From Gammaproteobacteria bacterium (GTDB lineage Bacteria; Pseudomonadota; Gammaproteobacteria; Pseudomonadales; Azotimanducaceae): DNA of 64,000 nucleotides. Below the pieces are notes generated by a model. It searched no databases and had not been told where the DNA came from. It saw only the letters and a program-made list of their open reading frames with translations. A program made the position numbers and the translations under genes. Numbering within the stretch: the first letter of the stretch is position 1; every line of letters begins with the position of its first letter. The stretch is taken from positions 47,487 through 111,486 of the forward strand of contig DUBB01000027.1 of assembly GCA_012960535.1 (NCBI GenBank), given 5' to 3'. Below are positions 27,006-35,193 of the stretch, in pieces.

Positions 27006-28244
27006 ATGATTTCGGTAGGTAGAAATTTTTGGTTGATATTCAGTGCGGTGTTGGTAACCGGCATGGTATACCTGCTGGAACCTATACTGTCGCCCTTTCT
27101 GATCGGTATTATTCTGGCTTACCTGGGAGACCCTCTGGTCGATCGACTTGAGAAAGCCGGTTTGGGTCGAACACCTGGTGCGATTTTAGTATTTTCCGGT
27201 TTTGCTGTCCTGCTGATTGGACTGTTGCTTTTCCTGATACCCATACTTTTTCGGGAGACTGCCCGGTTTGTGCAGAGTATACCGGATATGCTGAGGTGGC
27301 TGCAGGAGATGCTGAGCCCTCTGTTGTTATCTACTATTGGCATCGATCCTTTCGATTTTCAAGTAGATAGCTTAAAGAGTCAGTTAGCCGACCACTGGCA
27401 GCAGACAGGCAGTTTTGTTAGCCAGATACTAACTAGAATGACCTTGTCCGGGGTCGCCCTGCTGGGTGCTCTGATGAACCTGGCGCTGATACCGGTAGTC
27501 GCATTTTATCTGATGCGCGACTGGGATTTCGTTGTTGCCAAAATTGAGAGTCTTGTACCAAGAAAGGCTGTAGGCACCGTTAATCGGCTGGCCCTGGAGT
27601 GTGATGAAGTATTGGCTGCGTTCTTGAAAGGTCAATTGCTGGTGATGGCAATACTGGGCACCCTCTACGCACTGGGTTTAAGCATGATAGGACTGGACCT
27701 GGCCATTTTGATTGGTTTGATTGCCGGGGCGGCTAGTATTGTTCCCTATCTTGGTTTTGCCATTGGTATTATTGCGGCCTTGATTGCCGCTTTCTATCAG
27801 TTTCAGGACTGGATTCATCCTGGCTACGTGATGTTTGTTTTCCTAGGCGGACAGTTGCTGGAAGGAACTTTACTGACGCCATGGCTGGTGGGTGACAAGA
27901 TAGGTCTGCACCCGGTTGCTGTGATCTTTGCAATACTCGCCGGAGGCCAGTTGTTCGGGTTTATAGGCGTGTTGCTGGCATTACCGCTGGCAGCTGTACT
28001 GATGGTGTTACTGCGTTATCTGTTGCGACATTATATGAACAGTGAATACTACGCCCGCTCGGATTCAGAAATAATCATGGCGGATAGTTCTCCTGATGGT
28101 TCTCCTGATGGTTCTCCTGATGGTTCTGCTGATGGCTCTGCTGATGGCTCGGTTGATAGTTCTGCTGATGGTTCGACAGATAGTTCGGCTGAGGCAAGCC
28201 CAAAGGCAACCGTCGACACGGTTGGTGATGAGCAACCCCTTTGA
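27006..28244 (+). CDS. AI-2E family (PerM-type) transporter with an Asp-Gly-Ser repeat tail
   Basis: Polytopic membrane protein (412 aa, about eight helices) of the PerM/TqsA family; members are proposed to export autoinducer-2 or ions. Signatures include 'LAYLGDPLVDRLEKAG', 'VVAFYLMRDWD', 'GLIAGAASIVPYLGF' and 'VGDKIGLHPVAVIFAILAGGQLFGFIGVLLALPL' (given in part). The upstream open frame begins at 26925, but the GGGAGAGGT site selects ATG 27006. The C-terminus ends in a low-complexity tail of repeated D-G-S triplets. The stop overlaps the TTG start of hda. Confidence 0.9.
   Translation: MISVGRNFWLIFSAVLVTGMVYLLEPILSPFLIGIILAYLGDPLVDRLEKAGLGRTPGAILVFSGFAVLLIGLLLFLIPILFRETARFVQSIPDMLRWLQEMLSPLLLSTIGIDPFDFQVDSLKSQLADHWQQTGSFVSQILTRMTLSGVALLGALMNLALIPVVAFYLMRDWDFVVAKIESLVPRKAVGTVNRLALECDEVLAAFLKGQLLVMAILGTLYALGLSMIGLDLAILIGLIAGAASIVPYLGFAIGIIAALIAAFYQFQDWIHPGYVMFVFLGGQLLEGTLLTPWLVGDKIGLHPVAVIFAILAGGQLFGFIGVLLALPLAAVLMVLLRYLLRHYMNSEYYARSDSEIIMADSSPDGSPDGSPDGSADGSADGSVDSSADGSTDSSAEASPKATVDTVGDEQPL
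28082..28190 (+). repeat. 12-bp tandem repeat encoding the acidic PerM tail
   Basis: Copies of GATGGTTCTCCT and close variants (GATGGTTCTGCT, GATGGCTCTGCT, GATAGTTCTGCT) run head to tail at a 12-bp period and encode PDGS/ADGS repeats. Because the period is a multiple of three, changes in copy number would keep the frame. Confidence 0.85.
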
Positions 28245-28906
28245 ACGAACAGCTTATATTTGACTTCCCGCTCAGGGCCGATGCTACCTACATTAATTAT
28301 ATCGGATCTGCAGCTGCCAGGCTGCGACAGGCTTCGCCGATGACCAGCGTGGTATTTGGGTCTGCCGGTAGTGGTAAGACGCATTTACTGCAGGCTGCCT
28401 GTCACGATGCAGAATCTCGTGGACAGAAAGGTATTTATCTGGATCTCCAGCAACCCCTTGATGCCAGGATACTGAAGTCTCTGGAGCAGTTTCCGTTGAT
28501 AGCCATAGATCATCTGGATGCGGTTGTTGGTGATAGAGATTGGGAACTGGCTGTTTTTGATTTAATGAACTCGGTACAGGACAGACCGGATGCATGGTTA
28601 CTGCTTGCTTTGGGCAGCCATCCCGGGCAGGTTAACTTTGGCCTTGCTGATCTGGCATCCCGGTGTCGTTCGGCGATGCTGATCGGCACGGATCTGCTCA
28701 GTGATGGAGATAAAGCTCGATTGCTCCAGGCAAGTGCGCGCCAATACGGTTTCTGTCTGTCAGAGGAAGTGTCTCGTTTTTTGATAAACCGAGTGCCGCG
28801 GGACATGCCTCATCTACTCGAGCTGATGGCATTGCTGGCAAGTGAGTCATTGCGAAGACAACGGCTTGTCACCATCCCTTTTGTTAAAGAGACTTTGCGA
28901 CTATAG
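28241..28906 (+). CDS. hda: DnaA regulatory inactivator Hda
   Basis: AAA+ protein (221 aa) that, with the DNA clamp, stimulates hydrolysis of DnaA-bound ATP to prevent over-initiation. It has a clamp-binding-like N-terminus 'QLIFDFPLR', Walker A 'FGSAGSGKTHLLQA' and 'PLIAIDHLDAV' as Walker B. The start is TTG within TTGA, overlapping the perM stop, so its translation is probably coupled. Confidence 0.93.
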   Translation: MNEQLIFDFPLRADATYINYIGSAAARLRQASPMTSVVFGSAGSGKTHLLQAACHDAESRGQKGIYLDLQQPLDARILKSLEQFPLIAIDHLDAVVGDRDWELAVFDLMNSVQDRPDAWLLLALGSHPGQVNFGLADLASRCRSAMLIGTDLLSDGDKARLLQASARQYGFCLSEEVSRFLINRVPRDMPHLLELMALLASESLRRQRLVTIPFVKETLRL

Positions 28907-29977
28907 ATGAAAGTATTGTTTACAGGCGGTGGTACAGCCGGTCATGTCACGCCCAATCTGGCCCTTATAAAAGCACTTTCTAGCCGGGGCGTAGGTTGTG
29001 TGTATATCGGATCATATACCGGCATTGAAGCGCAGCTGCTGGAAACAACCGACGTGCCTTATTTTGCAATATCTTCAGGAAAATTGCGGCGTTACTTTTC
29101 CTGGGCGAACTTCCTGGATCCATTCAGAATTTTGATGGGCGTTGTAAAAGCCTGTTTTCTGGTGGTTAAATTAAAGCCAGATGTGGTTTTCTCCAAGGGC
29201 GGCTACGTGGCAGTGCCAGTTGTTGTCGCCGCCAGGGTGTTCAGGGTGCCCGTGATCTGCCATGAATCGGATATCACCCCAGGCCTGGCGAATCGTATCT
29301 GTTTTCCGTTTGCAGAAAAAATTTGCGTCAATTTCCCAGCTTCTCTGGCAATGGTCCCTGTGTCAAAAGGGGTGCTTACGGGGACTCCGGTCAGGTCTAG
29401 CTTGATCGATGGCCAGGCCCAGCGCGCGCGGGATTTGATGTCGATTAAAGCAGATGTGCCGGTACTGCTTGTTTTTGGCGGCAGCCTGGGCGCGGTTGCT
29501 ATTAATCGGCAGGTGAGACAGGTTTTAGCGGTATTGTGCGAGCGCTGGTTCGTGGTTCATGTGGTCGGCGCAGGTAATATAGATAGTGCTTTAAAGCCGA
29601 GGCCACGTTATGTCCAGCTTGAATTCGTCCAGGAGGGATTTGGTGATCTGCTGGCCGCAGCCGATATAGTGGTCGCGAGGGCTGGGGCGAATTCGATTTA
29701 TGAATTGTTAGTGACTCGTAAACCGCATCTTCTAATTCCACTGACAGCGGTCCAAAGCCGTGGCGATCAATTGGAAAACGCCTGGGTTATGCGTGAGCAG
29801 GGTTTCAGTCGGGTGCTCGAAGAACAGGATATGACGGATCATACCTTCCTGGAAGCACTTGACAAGCTATGGCTGGAGCGGGCCCAGTTAGTCCAGCATA
29901 TGGGCCAGTTTGCAATTATGGATAGTGAGACTATGATTTTGGATCTTATCGAAGAATTGGCTCAGGAGGTGACTTGA
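28907..29977 (+). CDS. MurG-family UDP-GlcNAc transferase, clostridial/bacillar MurG-like paralog
   Basis: GT28 glycosyltransferase (356 aa) of the type that adds GlcNAc to lipid I to make lipid II. 'FTGGGTAGHVTPNLALI', 'SSGKLRRYFSWANFLDPF', 'FSKGGYVAVPVV', 'HESDITPGLANRI' and 'ARAGANSIYELLV' recall the additional MurG forms of Bacillus and Clostridium more than the 'HEQN' proteobacterial MurG. It is outside the division/cell-wall cluster, immediately after hda (ATG next to its stop), and overlaps the following hydrolase. Whether it acts on lipid I or another UDP-sugar acceptor cannot be told. Confidence 0.82.
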   Translation: MKVLFTGGGTAGHVTPNLALIKALSSRGVGCVYIGSYTGIEAQLLETTDVPYFAISSGKLRRYFSWANFLDPFRILMGVVKACFLVVKLKPDVVFSKGGYVAVPVVVAARVFRVPVICHESDITPGLANRICFPFAEKICVNFPASLAMVPVSKGVLTGTPVRSSLIDGQAQRARDLMSIKADVPVLLVFGGSLGAVAINRQVRQVLAVLCERWFVVHVVGAGNIDSALKPRPRYVQLEFVQEGFGDLLAAADIVVARAGANSIYELLVTRKPHLLIPLTAVQSRGDQLENAWVMREQGFSRVLEEQDMTDHTFLEALDKLWLERAQLVQHMGQFAIMDSETMILDLIEELAQEVT

Positions 29978-31425
29978 TCGTGAATAAAATGGTGAGCATG
30001 AAATTGTTGATGATTGTTTTGGTTTCGCAGTTGTCGCTGGCACAGGCGGATGAAAAGCAGGTCGTTATGGATTATCTTGATCAGCACTCAGCCGGTTTTT
30101 CCGAACTGGCTATGTCTATCTGGGATTATGCTGAGCTGGGCTATCTGGAAACACGTAGTAGTGCCTTGCTGCAGAAGACCTTGCAGCAAGCCGGCTTTGA
30201 GGTTGAGTCTAATATTGCAGGAATACCGACTGCTTTTATCGCCAGTTACGGTCAGGGGGAACCCGTGGTCGGTATTCTGGCTGAGTTTGATGCATTGCCA
30301 GGCATATCACAGGCAGCATCGCCAACTCGTTCAATAGTCGAGGGCAAACATGCTGGTCATGCCTGCGGTCATCATCTGTTTGGCGTGGGTTCAATGGCAG
30401 CCGCTATGGCGGTCAGTCGGTGGATGAAGCAAAACGGTACACCAGGAACACTCAAACTTTATGGAACGCCAGCTGAGGAAGGTGGCTCGGGTAAGGTCTA
30501 CATGGTTCGGGACGGGGCATTTAAAGATGTTGATGCCGTGCTGCACTGGCACCCAAGTGATCGCAATGTTGCAAACCCGGGGACGAGTTTAGCTAATAAA
30601 TCCGCCCGTGTTGGCTTTCATGGCCAGTCTTCACACGCAGCGGCTGCGCCGGAGCGTGGCCGATCTGCGCTTGATGGTGTTGAAGCCATGAATTTCATGG
30701 TTAACATGCTGCGCGAGCACGTTCCTTCATCGACTCGTATACATTATGTTATTACCAGCGGTGGTGCTGCTCCCAATGTCGTGCCGGATTTCGCTGAAGT
30801 TTATTATTACGTGCGACACCCAGATGCAGAAAAGCTCCTGGGAATCTGGGATAGGGTAATGCAGGCAGCCAAAGCGGCTGCACTGGGCACCGGAACTGAG
30901 GTTTCTATTGAGACCATGCACGGTAATCATTCTCTGCTGCCGAACGAGGCTCTGGCTAAAGTGATGCATGCGAATCTTAGCCGTGTTGGCGGCTATACCA
31001 TGGATGAATCAGAAATCCATTTTGCAAAACAGATTGAGACCTCGTTCACTGCTGGCAAAAGTTTGCTGGGTCTTGAACAACGGGTTCTGCCCATGCGGCT
31101 TGAACATGGCAAAGGCTCTACCGACGTAGGCGATGTAAGTTGGATCGTTCCAACAACCGGCATGTCTGCTGCAACCTGGGTACCCGGAACTTCTGCTCAT
31201 AGTTGGCAGGCCATTGCTGCGGGAGGCACCAGTATTGGTGCAAAAGGTATGTTGGTCGCGGCCAAAGCACTGGCCCTGACCGCGATGGATGTGATGACCG
31301 ATGCGCAATTGCGATCTGCTGCCTTGGCTGAATTTGATGATCGGCGGGGGATAGATTTCCATTATCAGGCACTGCTTGGCAATCGAGCACCGCCTCTGGG
31401 TTATCGCCTGACCAGTAAGCCCTAG
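29974..31425 (+). CDS. M20-family amidohydrolase, exported
   Basis: Metal-dependent hydrolase (about 483 aa) similar to p-aminobenzoyl-glutamate hydrolase AbgB. An N-terminal signal peptide ('LLMIVLVSQLSLAQA') suggests periplasmic location. Metal ligands are in 'ILAEFDALPG', 'HAGHACGHHLFG', 'GTPAEEGGSGK' and 'HWHPSD'. The start is TTG 29974 or GTG 29980 behind AGGAGG; both overlap or abut the MurG-like stop. It is the last gene of the perM-hda run. The natural amide substrate is unknown. Confidence 0.85.
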   Translation: MIVNKMVSMKLLMIVLVSQLSLAQADEKQVVMDYLDQHSAGFSELAMSIWDYAELGYLETRSSALLQKTLQQAGFEVESNIAGIPTAFIASYGQGEPVVGILAEFDALPGISQAASPTRSIVEGKHAGHACGHHLFGVGSMAAAMAVSRWMKQNGTPGTLKLYGTPAEEGGSGKVYMVRDGAFKDVDAVLHWHPSDRNVANPGTSLANKSARVGFHGQSSHAAAAPERGRSALDGVEAMNFMVNMLREHVPSSTRIHYVITSGGAAPNVVPDFAEVYYYVRHPDAEKLLGIWDRVMQAAKAAALGTGTEVSIETMHGNHSLLPNEALAKVMHANLSRVGGYTMDESEIHFAKQIETSFTAGKSLLGLEQRVLPMRLEHGKGSTDVGDVSWIVPTTGMSAATWVPGTSAHSWQAIAAGGTSIGAKGMLVAAKALALTAMDVMTDAQLRSAALAEFDDRRGIDFHYQALLGNRAPPLGYRLTSKP

Positions 31426-31467
31426 CCATGTAGTAAATCAGAGTGTTGGTGGCTGTGTTGCTATCAT

Positions 31468-31499
31468 TGATTTAGTGTTATAGTATAGTATAACACTAG
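31468..31499 (+). promoter_or_regulatory. GntR promoter with overlapping palindromic operator
   Basis: A perfect inverted repeat TAGTGTTATA (31474-31483) / TATAACACTA (31490-31499) with a 6-bp spacer. It overlaps a likely promoter (TTGATT at 31468, TATAAC at 31490, 16 bp apart) and ends 20 bp before the GntR start. This is the placement expected for autorepression by a dimeric GntR protein. Confidence 0.75.
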
Positions 31500-31519
31500 A
31501 ACGATAAAGCTAACGGATT

Positions 31520-31873
31520 ATGTCCATTATCTGGCACGACAGGGATCCTATATACATACAGTTGTTTAATCACCTGACGGATCTGATCCTGGATGGCGTC
31601 CTGCTTGAAGGGGATGCAATCCCTTCGGTGAGGCAGATCGCTGGCGAGCAGAGAATCAATCCCATTACCGTGTCCAAGGCAATTCAATTGCTGGTAGACG
31701 ATGATGTCGTTGAAAAGCGTCGAGGTCTGGGGATGTTTGTATTACCGGGTGCTGTCGAACGTCTGGTTGAAACGCAAAAAAACCAGTTTTTGGAAAAGCA
31801 GTGGCCGGAGATTCTCACCAAGATGCGTCGTTTGGGAATCAGTCAGAGTGACTTATTTGAGGATACGAAATGA
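31520..31873 (+). CDS. GntR-family regulator, YtrA type
   Basis: Short DNA-binding repressor (117 aa) with a winged helix ('DPIYIQLFNHLTDLIL', 'IPSVRQIAGEQRINP', 'ITVSKAIQLLVDDDVV', 'KRRGLGMFVLPGA', about 8-75) followed by only a small helical dimerisation tail. This architecture is typical of YtrA-type GntR proteins, which control adjacent ABC transporters. It overlaps the ATPase gene by 4 bp (ATGA). The palindrome immediately upstream is its likely operator. Effector unknown. Confidence 0.92.
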   Translation: MSIIWHDRDPIYIQLFNHLTDLILDGVLLEGDAIPSVRQIAGEQRINPITVSKAIQLLVDDDVVEKRRGLGMFVLPGAVERLVETQKNQFLEKQWPEILTKMRRLGISQSDLFEDTK

Positions 31874-32745
31874 ATTCAGTGGTTTCCACACAAGGTCTGA
31901 CCAAGCATTATGGTTCGCATGCTGCTCTGAAAGGTCTTAGTTTTGAAGTCCCGGCCGGTGCTGTGGTGGGCATTATTGGGCCCAATGGAGCAGGCAAAAC
32001 AACGGCCTTAAAGGCCTTGCTGGGGCTGACTGCCTTTTCAGGGGAGCTACAGGTACTGGGTCGGAATCCAGGCAAGCGCCGGCACGAGATGATGCAGGAT
32101 GTCTGTTATATTTCAGATGTCGGGATATTGCCGCGCTGGCTGAAAGTGGCTGACGCGCTGAACTACGTTGAAGGCGTGCATCCCAGATTCAGTAGGCAAC
32201 GCGCTGTTGAACTGCTCAGTACCACCGATATTGACATGAATAGCCAGGTGAAGGCCCTGTCCAAGGGGATGATAACGCAATTGCATCTGGCCCTGGTAAT
32301 GTCCCTTGATGTCAGGCTTCTGATACTCGATGAACCTACCCTTGGCCTGGATATTGTCTATCGAAAGGCATTTTATGATCGCCTGCTGGCGGATTTCGTA
32401 GATGACAGAAGAAGCTTGATTATCAGTACTCACCAGGTAGAAGAAATAGAACCCCTGCTCACCCATCTTGTATTTTTGAATAGCGGTCAACTCGTATTGT
32501 CTTGCAGCACGGACGAGGTCAGTAAAAGGTTTGCTACGCTGCAGGTAGCACCTGACGCGATTGAAGCTGCCCGGCAGCTCGAACCTATTGGTGAACAGCA
32601 ACTACTTGGCCGGTATCAGCTAATATTTGATTCGGTACCAGTTGAGCAATTGGCGGCGCTCGGAGAGGTAAGGTTAACCCCGATTGCTGACTTATTTGTA
32701 GCCTTGGTGTTAGCTGAACGTCAAAAGGAGAATCGCAATGATTAA
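31870..32745 (+). CDS. ABC transporter ATP-binding protein
   Basis: Cytoplasmic ATPase (291 aa) of an ABC transporter. Walker A 'GPNGAGKTTALKALLG', a divergent signature 'ALSKGMITQLHLAL' (LSKGM rather than LSGGQ), Walker B 'LLILDEPTLGLDI' and the 'STHQVEE' H-loop are present. It lies between the GntR repressor and its permease with 4- and 8-bp overlaps. The family (YtrB-like) often answers to cell-envelope antibiotics, but the substrate here is not evident. Confidence 0.93.
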   Translation: MNSVVSTQGLTKHYGSHAALKGLSFEVPAGAVVGIIGPNGAGKTTALKALLGLTAFSGELQVLGRNPGKRRHEMMQDVCYISDVGILPRWLKVADALNYVEGVHPRFSRQRAVELLSTTDIDMNSQVKALSKGMITQLHLALVMSLDVRLLILDEPTLGLDIVYRKAFYDRLLADFVDDRRSLIISTHQVEEIEPLLTHLVFLNSGQLVLSCSTDEVSKRFATLQVAPDAIEAARQLEPIGEQQLLGRYQLIFDSVPVEQLAALGEVRLTPIADLFVALVLAERQKENRND

Positions 32746-33628
32746 TACAAAGATTGTAATCCTGATAAGACGTGAGTTTTGGGAACACAAGACATTGATG
32801 TTGTATTTACCTGCAGCAGCCTGTGGGCTGTTTTTGGTATCAGTCATTGGCATGCTTTTTTTCTCTACCGGCAGTACCTCAGCAATTGACGTGAGTATTT
32901 CAGGGTCTGTGTTTAGCCTGGGTATTGATAAATTAAGCGCGTTATCGGAAGCGGAGCGAATGGCTGTGCTGAGCAAAGTTTTCATGTTCAGTAGCTACCC
33001 ATTTTTATTGGTATCTCTGGTGGTTGCGTTGAGTTATTTACTGGCTTCAATGTTCAATGAAAGAAAAGATGGAAGTATCCTATTCTGGAAATCAATGCCG
33101 GTTTCTGATGGTTTAACCGTGTTCAGCAAACTTGTCACGGGGCTGTTTGTTATCCCAATGATTTATCTGACTTTCTGTTTGGTTGCTCAATTGCTGTCGT
33201 TGATTCTTGTTACAGGTTTATTTTTATCCAATGATTACGCTGCATGGGATATGTTATGGCGGCCGATTAACCCTGTTGCCCATATGTTTCTACTGTTTTG
33301 TTACCAGCTACTGCAAAGTTTCTGGAGTGCCCCCTGGTTTGGTTTTGCATTGCTTATTTCAGCATGGGCGAAATCGTCACCGGCTGGTTGGTTTATAGGG
33401 ATTCCACTTGTTGTGGTTATTTTAGAGCGGGTCTACTCGCCAGGCGAGGTGTTTCTTGTTTCAGAATGGTTATGGGCTCATAGCCTGCCATTGCTGACTA
33501 TGGACTCAGAAGGTTTTGATTTGAAATGGTTGATGGTTGATCCTGCTGGCTTGCTGGAGGGTATGTTGGTTGGCATGCTGTTTATTGGTGGCGCCGTCTG
33601 GTCAAGAGGGAAATATAATGAAATATAG
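32738..33628 (+). CDS. ABC transporter permease
   Basis: Membrane partner (296 aa, about six helices) of the preceding ATPase. An AAAAGGAG site precedes the ATG at 32738. Hydrophobic segments lie near 22-45, 85-110, 130-160, 180-205, 215-235 and 270-290. 'NERKDGSILFWKSMPVSDG' resembles the intracellular coupling region of ABC-2 type permeases. The next small gene overlaps its end by 11 bp. Confidence 0.88.
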   Translation: MINTKIVILIRREFWEHKTLMLYLPAAACGLFLVSVIGMLFFSTGSTSAIDVSISGSVFSLGIDKLSALSEAERMAVLSKVFMFSSYPFLLVSLVVALSYLLASMFNERKDGSILFWKSMPVSDGLTVFSKLVTGLFVIPMIYLTFCLVAQLLSLILVTGLFLSNDYAAWDMLWRPINPVAHMFLLFCYQLLQSFWSAPWFGFALLISAWAKSSPAGWFIGIPLVVVILERVYSPGEVFLVSEWLWAHSLPLLTMDSEGFDLKWLMVDPAGLLEGMLVGMLFIGGAVWSRGKYNEI

Positions 33629-33806
33629 GCAATACCTGGTGGCGCTGGTTGTGGCTGCACTTCTGTATATAGGATTGTTTACTAACCAGGTCGCTTCGGT
33701 TGATGACGAAATGGTGGGTTTGTATAAGGCCTATGAAGCCGGCTTGATCAGCGTAGATGAGCTGAGGCGATTGCAGGGTCTTCTGCTCAGGCCTTTGCTT
33801 CGCTAA
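33618..33806 (+). CDS. Small membrane protein with a SHOCT-like C-terminus
   Basis: 62 aa. One N-terminal hydrophobic segment ('LVALVVAALLYIGLF', about 8-22), then 'MVGLYKAYEAGLISVDELRRLQGLL', which resembles the short SHOCT oligomerisation motif. The ATG at 33618 has a GAGGG site and overlaps the permease stop, so it belongs to the GntR-ABC cassette. Function unknown; it may stabilise the transporter. Confidence 0.6.
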   Translation: MKYRQYLVALVVAALLYIGLFTNQVASVDDEMVGLYKAYEAGLISVDELRRLQGLLLRPLLR

Positions 33807-34017
33807 GGGTTCTCAGAACCTGATGGTCGTGGCCATTGGCGCCTGATGAGCATCGCCTCTATCTGCATTTAGTCCGGATATTCTTGCTTTTGCTTGGAAG
33901 GCATCGTGGTAGCTAGTTCAGGTCATCATAATGAAAGAACTTCATTAAGAAGATGAGAATAAAGCTAAAACATATTCTCCCCAGCGTGTAGAATGCCTTT
34001 TTTTTTCGGATCGTGGC

Positions 34018-35193
34018 ATGTTTAGAATATTAACGCTCAATAATATATCGGCAAAAGGGCTGGACAAATTCCCAGGAGATCGCTTTGAATTGGCCTCAGA
34101 TGTGGCCGACCCACATGCCATCGTTCTCAGGAGCCATAAGTTAACCCAGGAGCATGCAACTCCCAGCCTGTTGGCCGTGGGCAGAGCTGGAGCAGGCGTC
34201 AATAATATTCCCGTTGCTGAATATACCGACAGAGGCATTGTCGTATTCAACACACCGGGAGCCAATGCAAATGCTGTTAAGGAACTCGTGCTGGCAGGCT
34301 TGCTATTGTCGAGAAGAGGTATTGTTCAGGGCATCGAATATGTTGAGAGCCTGAAAACAGAGTCCGATAAGGTCGCTTTAAACAGCCAGGTTGAAGCCAG
34401 CAAGAAGCAGTTTAAAGGTTCAGAATTAAAGGGAAAAAGACTGGGTATACTCGGTCTGGGTGCCATTGGCTCCATGGTTGCGGAAATGGGATTACAGTTA
34501 GGTATGCAGGTACAGGGTTATGACCCGACACTTTCGATCGAGTCAGCCTGGCGATTGTCCAGTCAGGTGCAGAAGATGGATAACATCCAGGCGCTTTTCT
34601 CCAAATCTGATATCGTAACTCTGCATGTGCCTGCGCTTCCGGAAACGCAAAACCTGATAAACTCAGACGTGCTCAGGTTTGCCAGGAAGAATGCAATTTT
34701 ATTGAATTTTGCCAGGGCCGAAATTGTTGATACTGCTGCTATTAAACAGGCGCTCGATGCAGGACAGTTATCTCAGTATATATCTGATTTTCCCACGCCA
34801 GAGCTTATCGGTATGGCCGGCGTCATGGCGACACCCCATCTCGGCGCTAGCACCGCAGAAGCTGAAGAAAATTGCGCTGTGATGGTGGCTGACCAGATGC
34901 TCGATTTTCTGCAGAACGGTAATATCGTTAACTCCGTCAATTTCCCCGCTGTTTATTTAGAAAGAAGTAATGAGGGCTGTCGAATTGCCATCACTAACCG
35001 CAATGTCCCGCGTATACTGGGGTCAGTACTGTCTGTTCTCGCTGACCATGATATCAATGTTATCGATATGTTGAATAAAAGCAGGCAGGAAGTTGCCTAC
35101 AATATTATCGACGTGGAAACTGAGGTGAGTTCAGGTCTGGAAACCGAAATAGGTAAAATTACAGGCGTAATAAACGTCAGAATGTTCAATTAA
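34018..35193 (+). CDS. serA: D-3-phosphoglycerate dehydrogenase
   Basis: NAD-dependent first enzyme of serine synthesis (391 aa). Substrate-binding 'VGRAGAGVNNIPV', Rossmann 'LGILGLGAIGSMVAEM', the catalytic Arg in 'LLNFARAEIVD', Glu in 'FPTPELIG' and His in 'TPHLGAST' are present. The C-terminal ACT domain ('VPRILGSVLSVLADHDINVIDM') is retained, so it may be feedback regulated by serine. Its stop overlaps that of convergent mnmC by 4 bp. serB and serC are not nearby. Confidence 0.92.
   Translation: MFRILTLNNISAKGLDKFPGDRFELASDVADPHAIVLRSHKLTQEHATPSLLAVGRAGAGVNNIPVAEYTDRGIVVFNTPGANANAVKELVLAGLLLSRRGIVQGIEYVESLKTESDKVALNSQVEASKKQFKGSELKGKRLGILGLGAIGSMVAEMGLQLGMQVQGYDPTLSIESAWRLSSQVQKMDNIQALFSKSDIVTLHVPALPETQNLINSDVLRFARKNAILLNFARAEIVDTAAIKQALDAGQLSQYISDFPTPELIGMAGVMATPHLGASTAEAEENCAVMVADQMLDFLQNGNIVNSVNFPAVYLERSNEGCRIAITNRNVPRILGSVLSVLADHDINVIDMLNKSRQEVAYNIIDVETEVSSGLETEIGKITGVINVRMFN

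Noticed and set aside
33537..33617. Longer start for the small SHOCT-like protein
   Set aside because: It would lie inside the permease in another frame; the ATG at 33618 has its own ribosome site.
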